Source: an uncultured Rothia sp. (GTDB lineage Bacteria; Actinomycetota; Actinomycetes; Actinomycetales; Micrococcaceae). From it: a DNA stretch of 17,941 nt. The position numbers were made by a program, and so were the translations under genes. The notes under the pieces are model-generated. The model was not told the origin of the DNA. It made no database searches and worked only from the letters and a program-made list of their open reading frames with translations. Positions within the stretch are counted from its first letter, which is position 1, and each line of letters begins with the position of its first letter. This document shows, piece by piece, positions 12,614 through 17,941 of the stretch. The stretch is from positions 1-17,941 of the forward strand of contig CALGXU010000005.1 in NCBI GenBank assembly GCA_937935205.1, in the 5' to 3' direction.

Positions 12614-13429
12614 ATGACCGTTGAGATGATCGTAGATGGTTTGCTAAAGATTTTCTTTGGCCTGATCATTCTTTTGGTGTACCTGCGTCTAACTCACGGT
12701 TCTCAGGCGGGGCCCCAGACCCCGATTGATACCATCGGTAACTTTGTCATCGGTGGTGTGTTCGGTGGCGTGTTGTACAGCAAGCAGATTAGCCTGTTCT
12801 ACTTTGTCATCTACATGGTGTTTACGCTGTGCATGATTCAGCTGCTGAACATGGCGACCACGAAGATTCGTTTTCTGCATATGGCGGTGCGTGAGCAGCG
12901 CGTGCCGGTCATTACGGATGGCGATATCGATATTAAGAGCTTCCAGCAGACAGATGTGGCTCTTGACCTGAAGCGCCTGATTGCTGACCTGCGTGCGCAG
13001 GGCATTTACGACCTGGAAGAGGTTGAGTTCGCGCAGATTGAGCCGAGCGGTGCGCTGAGCGTAATCCGTAAGGGTGATGGTGTGCCGAACTTTGCTCTGA
13101 TTGTGAAGGGCAAATTAGATACTCGCGATATTGCGGATGCGCATAAGACCGAGGATTGGGTGTACCTGCAGTTGCGTGCGGCTGGGGTTGAACTTGAGGA
13201 TGTTTTCCTCATGGAGTTCAAGAACGGTAACCGCCTTCTGATTCTGCTGAATGACGGCACTAATATTCGCCGTGAGGTGGCAGAAGCCTCGAATATGAAT
13301 GATGAGGAAGAAGAGTGGCAGGAAGGCGTGGAGGCAGCTCCTGAGCCTGAGGTTACTGAGGATGCTAAGAAGGAAGTAGCGGAGCACGCTGCTGAGGATG
13401 CGCATCCGACGAAGGATTCTAAAGCCTAG
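12614..13429 (+). CDS. DUF421/YetF-family membrane protein
   Basis: The 271-residue protein belongs to the DUF421 (YetF/YcaP) family. It has an N-terminal membrane part with about three helices (8-28, 40-56, 58-80) and the conserved cytoplasmic part with a DLKRLIADLRAQGIYDLEEV-like segment (about 118-137) and AQIEPSGALSVI (about 140-152). Family function is unsettled; in Bacillus spores it has been linked to lipids or membrane handling, which I would not transfer. The last 50 residues are a strongly acidic, low-complexity tail (from about 220: EEEEEW, many Ala/Glu/Asp) not part of the family core. Spacing (18 bases before, 16 after) puts it in one operon with the CDF transporter and Nudix hydrolase. 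Confidence 0.85.
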   Translation: MTVEMIVDGLLKIFFGLIILLVYLRLTHGSQAGPQTPIDTIGNFVIGGVFGGVLYSKQISLFYFVIYMVFTLCMIQLLNMATTKIRFLHMAVREQRVPVITDGDIDIKSFQQTDVALDLKRLIADLRAQGIYDLEEVEFAQIEPSGALSVIRKGDGVPNFALIVKGKLDTRDIADAHKTEDWVYLQLRAAGVELEDVFLMEFKNGNRLLILLNDGTNIRREVAEASNMNDEEEEWQEGVEAAPEPEVTEDAKKEVAEHAAEDAHPTKDSKA

Positions 13430-13445
13430 AAGAAGGTAGAGAAAG

Positions 13446-13928
13446 ATGAGTGAAATGTCGCCCTCGTTTGAGGTTCAGGTGGTTGGCGCCGCCGTGGTTG
13501 ATTCTTTGGAGGCTCCGACCCATATGCTGGTGGCTCAGCGTTCTGAGCCGCAGACTGTTGCCGGCATGTGGGAGTTCCCGGGCGGTAAGGTCGAGCCGGG
13601 GGAGAGTTGCGAGCAGGCGCTGGTACGTGAGCTGAAGGAGGAGCTGGGCGTGCAGGCGCGTTTGGGCGCTGAGGTGCCCGGCGCGTACCCGCAGGGCTGG
13701 CGTCTGAGCGAGCGTTTGGCGATGCGTGTGTTCTTTGCTGAGATTCTGTCGGGTACTCCGGATACTTTGGAAGATCACAGTGCTCTGCGGTGGATGCCGT
13801 TGCCGAAGTCTAAGGATGATGCGCAGGCGTATGATGAGTTGCTGGGTTTGCCGTGGATTCCGGCGGATTTGCCGATTGTTGTGGCTCTTCTTCAGCAGCT
13901 GCAGGATGCAGGTGTTGGCGAGGCGTAA
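13446..13928 (+). CDS. MutT-type Nudix hydrolase (probable 8-oxo-dGTP diphosphatase)
   Basis: The 160-residue protein carries a complete Nudix box at 47-69 (GKVEPGE, then seven residues, RELKEELGV), including the metal-binding REUxEE glutamates. The WEFPGG leading into it is typical of MutT, which hydrolyses 8-oxo-dGTP to the monophosphate and prevents A:T to C:G mutation; other nucleotides are possible substrates. The length (160) is a little longer than classical MutT (about 130). ATG at 13446 is used; GAAGGTAGAGAAAG lies just before it. An internal ATG at 13458 is an alternative. It is the last gene of the run begun by the CDF transporter, with a terminator about 130 bases downstream. Confidence 0.92.
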   Translation: MSEMSPSFEVQVVGAAVVDSLEAPTHMLVAQRSEPQTVAGMWEFPGGKVEPGESCEQALVRELKEELGVQARLGAEVPGAYPQGWRLSERLAMRVFFAEILSGTPDTLEDHSALRWMPLPKSKDDAQAYDELLGLPWIPADLPIVVALLQQLQDAGVGEA

Positions 13929-14061
13929 TCCTCATGCTGTAGCGCTAAGGCTCTGTGTTAGTTCTCTGCCTTAGTTTGTTGCGAGACTAATTCGCCGTTG
14001 TGTGACAAATTCGCGGCGGTAACGCGATAAATTTTCTCTATCTTTTTTGACACTTTTTGAA

Positions 14062-14089
14062 GGCGGGATTCCCTGTGAGGAGTCCCGCC
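14062..14089 (+). terminator. Terminator after the Nudix hydrolase gene
   Basis: GGCGGGATTCC (14062-14072) pairs with GGAGTCCCGCC (14079-14089; one T·G pair) around a 6-base loop. The following sequence is AT-rich (TATATTCATATTT) rather than a pure U-tract. It ends the transcript of the CDF-DUF421-Nudix operon; the base run 13929-14061 before it holds nothing recognised. Confidence 0.75.
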
Positions 14090-14114
14090 TATATTCATAT
14101 TTGGAGGGCGAATT

Positions 14115-14171
14115 ATGCGCCATATGATTCTGACTTGCGTGTTTATTGGGGTGTTTATTCAACGTGCGTAA
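14115..14171 (+). CDS. Possible 18-residue leader peptide upstream of efeU
   Basis: ATG at 14115 opens a 18-codon frame (MRHMILTCVFIGVFIQRA) ending at TAA 14169-14171, with GGAGGG 8 to 9 bases upstream. The peptide is hydrophobic. No attenuator with repeated codons is evident. Length and position are suggestive of a leader peptide or tiny membrane protein, but a frame this short occurs by chance, so confidence is low. Confidence 0.2.
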   Translation: MRHMILTCVFIGVFIQRA

Positions 14172-14233
14172 AGTTATGGCGACAGATCGTGTCTAAGAAC
14201 CTGCAGCGTAAAGATATCGGCGTTTTTAGGCAT

Positions 14234-14321
14234 GTGCAGCCCCGTAATCCGGGATGAAATCCTGCACCAATCACCGTATGTTTATTAGGTAAGAGAAAAC
14301 TGTCTAATTGGTGATACTGAG
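14234..14321 (+). promoter_or_regulatory. efeU leader with competing helices over the ribosome-binding site
   Basis: Two helices cannot coexist: GTGCAG (14234-14239) with CTGCAC (14262-14267), enclosing CCCG-TAATC-CGGG (14241-14253), and CACCAAT (14265-14271) with ATTGGTG (14307-14313). The second hides GGTGA (14310-14314), which is the only Shine-Dalgarno-like run before the ATG at 14322 (7 bases). A TTAGGTAAG (14285-14293) resembles one half of a DtxR/IdeR iron box but lacks the matching half. No convincing -10/-35 is seen, so the transcription start is unknown. Confidence 0.35.
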
Positions 14322-15191
14322 ATGAACTTTTGGGGAGCCTTCCTCGGAAACTTTTTGATTGGCCTGCGCGAGGGCCTCGAAGCGGCACTGGTCGTAGGTA
14401 TCCTCCTCGCCTACATCCGCAAAACGCAGCGTACCCACCTGCTGGCACCCATGTGGGCCGGCGTGGCGGTCGCGGTTATCGTCTCCCTCGGCTTCGGCGC
14501 GCTACTCACCTTCGGCCCCGAAACCCTCACCTTCGAGGCGCAGGAAGCCATCGGCGGCTCCCTGTCCATCATCTCGGTTGGCTTCGTCACCTGGATGATT
14601 TTCTGGATGGCTGAAAATGCCCGCATGCTCTCCGCTGAGCTCAAAGACAAGCTAGATGCAGCACAGACTAGTGCCTGGGCTGTGGTTCTGCTTGCGGCGC
14701 TTTCCGTGGGCCGTGAAGGCCTGGAAACCACCCTGTTTATCTGGTCGGCTACCCGCACCGCCGGTCAGGAGGCCAACGCAACCCCCATGCTCGGCGCGCT
14801 GGTTGGTATCGCAATCGCCGTTGTGATGGCGTGGGGCATGATGCGCGGCATGATGCGCATTAACCTCTCCCGCTTCTTCATGATTACCGGCGCGTTCCTG
14901 GTCATTGTGGCGGCGGGCGTGCTCTCGTACGGTATTCACGACCTGCAGGAGGCGGCTATCCTACCGGGTCTAAACAACGTCGCGTTCGAGTCCTACCGTT
15001 ACATTGACCCGAGCGGTTTTGTGGGCACCCTGCTCAAGGCTGTATTCAACCTGTCCTCGACCACCACCTGGCTTGAGGCGGGCGCCTGGATTCTGTACGT
15101 GGGCATCGTGATGCCGCTGTTTATCCGTGCGCAGCGCCCGGGGCTGAAGGCATCGGCTAAGAAGCAGGAAACCGAAAAGGCTGCATCCTAA
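14322..15191 (+). CDS. efeU: Iron permease EfeU (FTR1 family)
   Basis: The 289-residue membrane protein is an FTR1/EfeU permease, the inner-membrane iron channel of the EfeUOB system. Both signature REGLE motifs are present, at 16-20 (LREGLEAAL, first helix) and 131-135 (GREGLETTL), which bind iron along the path. About seven helices are visible. The ATG at 14322 lacks a strong Shine-Dalgarno (GGTGA, 7 bases). efeO follows after 131 bases. The operon order U-O-B is standard. The C-terminus (about 270-289) is Lys/Ala rich and cytoplasmic or tail-like. Confidence 0.95.
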   Translation: MNFWGAFLGNFLIGLREGLEAALVVGILLAYIRKTQRTHLLAPMWAGVAVAVIVSLGFGALLTFGPETLTFEAQEAIGGSLSIISVGFVTWMIFWMAENARMLSAELKDKLDAAQTSAWAVVLLAALSVGREGLETTLFIWSATRTAGQEANATPMLGALVGIAIAVVMAWGMMRGMMRINLSRFFMITGAFLVIVAAGVLSYGIHDLQEAAILPGLNNVAFESYRYIDPSGFVGTLLKAVFNLSSTTTWLEAGAWILYVGIVMPLFIRAQRPGLKASAKKQETEKAAS

Positions 15192-15235
15192 AGACTGCAT
15201 CCTCAGCCGACCTAGCCTCCATCTTCGAGGGAGGC
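15181..15235 (+). repeat. Short 14-bp duplication and hairpin in the efeU-efeO gap
   Basis: CTGCATCCT occurs at 15181-15189 and again at 15195-15203, 14 bases apart, straddling the efeU stop. A hairpin follows: GCCTCC (15215-15220) with GGAGGC (15230-15235). It has no U-tract. It may reduce read-through from efeU to efeO, but no new promoter is clear. Confidence 0.5.
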
Positions 15236-15322
15236 ACCCCTAGATCTTTGCGGCAATAACTGGCCGCGAACCCTACCTACTCATACATTCACCCTTCACG
15301 GGACCATACATAAGGAGAACCA

Positions 15323-16543
15323 ATGCGTAAGACTCTCGCCTCCGCCGGTGCAATGCTGTCGGTTGGTGCGCTCGCGCTGACCGGCTGCACCCCCAACACC
15401 CATGCTTCGTCCTCGTCCTCCGCTTCGGGCACTGCGTCTTCTGATGGCGTCATCAACGTGACCGCATCTGACACTGCCTGCAACCTGTCGGTCACCACCG
15501 CGAAGGCTGGCAAGGTGACGTTCAAGGTCAAGAACGAGGGCACTAAGGTCAACGAGTTCTATGTGCTCGGCTCTGACGGTCTGCGCATTATCTCCGAGGT
15601 GGAGAACATTGGTCCGAACCTCAGCCGTGACCTGACCGTGGAACTGAGCGAAGGCAGCTACAAGACCGCTTGCAAGCCCGGCATGGTTGGTGACGGTATC
15701 CGCGGCGATTTCACCGTGACCAAGAACGAGAACGCAGCTGCTATCTCGGCCGATGAGCAGGCTCTGCGCGACACCGCTGTCACCCAGTACACCGCTTACG
15801 TCAAGGACCAGGTGGAGGCCCTGAAGACTAAGACTGAGCAGTTCGCTGAGCTGTACACCGCCGGCAAGGTGGAAGAAGCGAAGGCACTGTACTCCTCCGC
15901 ACGCCTGCACTACGAACGCATTGAGCCGGTGGCTGAGTCCTTCGGCGATTTGGACCCCGCCCTGGACGCACGTGAAGCAGACGTGGAAGAGGGCAAGGAG
16001 TGGACCGGCTGGCACAAGATTGAGAAGGATCTGTGGCAGCCCACCGCTGAGAAGAACGGCGGTAAGGAGTACACTCCGCTGACCAAGGAACAGCGCGCTG
16101 AGCTGGCGAAGAAGCTCGTTGCTGACACCCAGAAGCTCTACGACGAGGTTCACTCCTCCGAGTTCAAGCTTGAGGCTTTCCAGATTTCTAACGGTGCGAA
16201 GGAACTGCTGGACGAGGTGGTAAACACTAAGATTAGCGGTGAGGAAGAGACGTGGTCGCACACTGACCTGTCCGACTTCCAGGGCAATATTGATGGTGCC
16301 CGCGTGGCCTACGAGGATGTTCTGCCGATTCTGAAGCAGAAGGACCCGAAGCTGGCTGAGGACATTGCGAAGAAGTTCGATGCTGTGCAGAAGCTGCTGA
16401 ACCAGCACAAGAAGGGTGATGGCTTCGCTTCGTACGATGAGCTGACCAAGGAGCAGGTACGTGAGCTCTCCGACGCTGTGGAGGCGCTCTCCGAGCCGGT
16501 TTCGAAGATGACTGAGGTTGTGACCGGCGCGGGCACTAAGTAG
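15323..16543 (+). CDS. efeO: Iron uptake lipoprotein EfeO (cupredoxin + M75 domains)
   Basis: The 406-residue protein is EfeO. It has a signal peptide (1-21) with lipobox LTGC (Cys22), so it is anchored to the outer face of the membrane. Then follow a Ser-rich linker (24-40), an EfeO-type cupredoxin domain (about 45-135) and the M75/imelysin-like helical domain (about 150-400). The M75 metal motif HxxE appears as H231-K-I-E234 (GWHKIEK), after HYERIEPVAESF. It is thought to bind iron and hand it to EfeU. The start is supported by AAGGAG (15312-15317) 5 bases before ATG. This is a full two-domain EfeO rather than the short M75-only form. Confidence 0.95.
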   Translation: MRKTLASAGAMLSVGALALTGCTPNTHASSSSSASGTASSDGVINVTASDTACNLSVTTAKAGKVTFKVKNEGTKVNEFYVLGSDGLRIISEVENIGPNLSRDLTVELSEGSYKTACKPGMVGDGIRGDFTVTKNENAAAISADEQALRDTAVTQYTAYVKDQVEALKTKTEQFAELYTAGKVEEAKALYSSARLHYERIEPVAESFGDLDPALDAREADVEEGKEWTGWHKIEKDLWQPTAEKNGGKEYTPLTKEQRAELAKKLVADTQKLYDEVHSSEFKLEAFQISNGAKELLDEVVNTKISGEEETWSHTDLSDFQGNIDGARVAYEDVLPILKQKDPKLAEDIAKKFDAVQKLLNQHKKGDGFASYDELTKEQVRELSDAVEALSEPVSKMTEVVTGAGTK

Positions 16544-16564
16544 TATCCCGCCGACGCTCACCTG

Positions 16565-16641
16565 CCGCGGTATGTGATATCCGCGGGTATGCCGGGTGGG
16601 GACTACGGTTGACTCGTGTCTCTGCCCTCGTGTCTCTGCCC
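16565..16641 (+). repeat. Hairpin and 14-bp tandem duplication in the efeO-efeB gap
   Basis: CCGCGG-TAT (16565-16573) pairs with ATA-T-CCGCGG (16577-16586, one bulge) around GTG. Further on, CTCGTGTCTCTGCC occurs twice in tandem (16613-16626 and 16627-16640). The gap before efeB (16544-16728) holds no gene I can support; no strong terminator or promoter is clear. Confidence 0.6.
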
Positions 16642-16728
16642 GGCACAGGTGCATTCTTCTTGCAGGGGTTGCTCGCATGGTAGCTGCTGCATTCTTCATC
16701 ATTCACACACCATACGAAAGGCCTTCCC

Positions 16729-17941
16729 ATGCCTACCGACCCCAACCACCACACCCCGGAAGTAGCTACCGAAGCTAAGCCTGCTGGTACCTCCCGTCGC
16801 GGTGCGCTCGGCGCCGCACTGGCTGGTGCCGGTGCTCTGGGTGCTCTCGGCGCGCTCGCCGGCTGCTCCTCCAACTCCAGCGCGCAGACTTCTGCGAGTG
16901 CTTCCTCGACCGCGGTGAAGGATTCCCACTCTTTCTACGGTGAGCACCAGAGCGGTATCTCTACTGAGGTGCAGGACCGCATGTATTTTGCGGCGCTGAA
17001 CTTGAAGACTACCGACCGTGACGAAATCCAGTCCCTGTTCAAGGAATGGACTGCCGCCGCTGCGAAGTTGCAGGCGGGCGAGCTGGTGGGGGAGGACCGC
17101 TCCTATGAGGCACCTCCCAAGGACACCGGCGAGGCGATGGACCTGTCTGCCGCGAACCTGACCCTCACCTTTGGTCTGGGTCGTAGCTTCTTCGTTGATG
17201 ATGAGGGCAAGGATCGCTTCGGCTTTGCCTCTAAGCTCCCGGAGGCGCTGGTCCGCATCCCTCATATGACCGGTGATGCGCTGGAAGATAAGCGAAGCAA
17301 CGGCGATATCTGCATTCAGGCGTGTGCGGATGACCCGCAGGTGGCGTTCCACGCGATTCGTAACCTGATCCGTATTGCTGGTGGCCGTGCCGTGGTGGCG
17401 TGGAACCAGCAGGGCTTCGGTCGTACCTCTTCGACGTCGACGAGCCAGGTGACGGCTCGTAACCTGTTCGGTTTCAAGGACGGTACGAATAACCTGAAGG
17501 TGGAGAGCCCGAATCTGTTGAAGAAGCATGTGTGGACTTCTTCTGAGAATTCGGCGAATAGCCCGGCGTGGATGGAGGGCGGTAGCTATCTGGCTGCTCG
17601 TCGTATCCGCATGAATATTGAAACGTGGGACCGCACTCGTCTGCGTGAGCAGGAGGAGATCGTGGGTCGTACGAAGGTGACCGGTGCTCCGCTGTCCGGT
17701 GGTGACGAGTTCTCTGCTCCTAACTTTTCGGAGAAGGGCCGCTCTGGTCCTCTGATTCCGGCGGATGCGCATATGCGCCTGATGCACCCGGACCAGAATG
17801 ATGGTGTGCAGATGCTGCGTCGCGGCTTCAACTACACGGACGGTGCTGATGAGCTGGGCCGCCTGGACGCTGGCTTGTTCTTCATCGCGTATGTGTGCGA
17901 TCCGCGCACGCATTTTATTCCGATGCTGAGCACGATGACTT
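16729..17941 (+). CDS. efeB: Dye-decolourising heme peroxidase EfeB (partial, 3' end cut)
   Basis: 404 codons are present and the frame runs off the window, so the C-terminus is missing (family proteins are usually about 410-440 residues, so little is lost). EfeB is a DyP-type heme peroxidase that supplies or oxidises iron for the EfeUOB system and can take iron from heme. The Tat signal has the twin arginines R23-R24 (TSRRGALG), followed by a hydrophobic run and LAGC (43-46) that could be a lipobox, so it may be a Tat-exported lipoprotein. DyP signatures: GFKDG (248-252, catalytic Asp251), proximal heme ligand H348 (AHMRL) and distal R364/R365 (MLRRGFNY). ATG at 16729 has GAAAGG just upstream. 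It is the third efe gene. Confidence 0.93.
   Translation, partial: MPTDPNHHTPEVATEAKPAGTSRRGALGAALAGAGALGALGALAGCSSNSSAQTSASASSTAVKDSHSFYGEHQSGISTEVQDRMYFAALNLKTTDRDEIQSLFKEWTAAAAKLQAGELVGEDRSYEAPPKDTGEAMDLSAANLTLTFGLGRSFFVDDEGKDRFGFASKLPEALVRIPHMTGDALEDKRSNGDICIQACADDPQVAFHAIRNLIRIAGGRAVVAWNQQGFGRTSSTSTSQVTARNLFGFKDGTNNLKVESPNLLKKHVWTSSENSANSPAWMEGGSYLAARRIRMNIETWDRTRLREQEEIVGRTKVTGAPLSGGDEFSAPNFSEKGRSGPLIPADAHMRLMHPDQNDGVQMLRRGFNYTDGADELGRLDAGLFFIAYVCDPRTHFIPMLSTMT

Noticed and set aside
14048..14053. TTGACA -35 hexamer before the Nudix terminator
   Set aside because: No -10 at a suitable distance; the expected position lies in the terminator stem.
14285..14307. DtxR/IdeR iron box upstream of efeU
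   Set aside because: TTAGGTAAG matches one half-site well, but the second half (…CTAA) is displaced by four bases and otherwise poor; not a 19-bp box.
15296..16702. 468-codon open frame on the reverse strand across efeO
   Set aside because: High-GC antisense frame; its protein is rich in Leu/His/Arg without domains, while efeO has a full signal peptide and domain structure on the other strand.
16699..17913. 404-codon open frame on the reverse strand across efeB
   Set aside because: Antisense of efeB, with no conserved motif; efeB carries Tat signal and DyP motifs.

Overview
The window looks like chromosomal DNA from a Gram-positive actinobacterium of the Micrococcaceae, most likely Rothia (R. 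mucilaginosa-like). The evidence is a moderately high GC content, synteny (lexA divergent from a LysM gene, a priA-type hisA, a DUF1844 gene, then infC-rpmI-rplT and a TrmH-family methylase), and the protein sequences. No database search was possible, so the genus is an inference. Bases 1-12 match the tail of an Illumina adapter and are probably not genomic.

Layout. 13-99 (-) is the first 29 codons of a methyltransferase, divergent from hflX (244-1959) and a DinG/XPD-type helicase gene (1966-4038). A bidirectional terminator separates these from lexA (4160-4834, -). The 826-bp lexA-lysM gap is unusually rich: a perfect LexA (SOS) box inside a candidate promoter, a cluster of TTCGAA palindromes, an 11-bp triple repeat, a long stable hairpin and a possible 54-codon gene. 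The membrane-anchored LysM gene (5661-6305) sits where mycobacteria and corynebacteria keep an SOS-induced division inhibitor.

6424-7964 is a two-gene remnant of the histidine operon. It holds a HisH-like protein that has lost Cys, His and Glu of its catalytic triad, translationally coupled to PriA, whose loop 5 keeps the Arg used for TrpF chemistry but has Thr in place of the Trp used for HisA chemistry. I read this as a locus whose histidine role has decayed while the tryptophan role survives. It is the most interesting signal in the window.

8149-8571 (-) is a DUF1844 gene followed by a four-unit 17-bp tandem repeat. The translation operon infC-rpmI-rplT (8918-10452) has a strong promoter, a leader with an attenuator-like terminator, and an ATT start codon for IF3. 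It is followed by a TrmH/SpoU rRNA methylase gene (10636-11583) and an apparent operon of a CDF metal transporter, a DUF421/YetF membrane protein and a MutT-type Nudix hydrolase (11675-13928).

14322-17941 is the iron-uptake operon efeUOB (permease, cupredoxin/M75 lipoprotein, Tat-exported DyP peroxidase). efeB is cut by the window end. The leader of efeU can fold into competing helices, one of which would hide its ribosome-binding site. No tRNA, rRNA, CRISPR array, insertion sequence or phage gene was seen.
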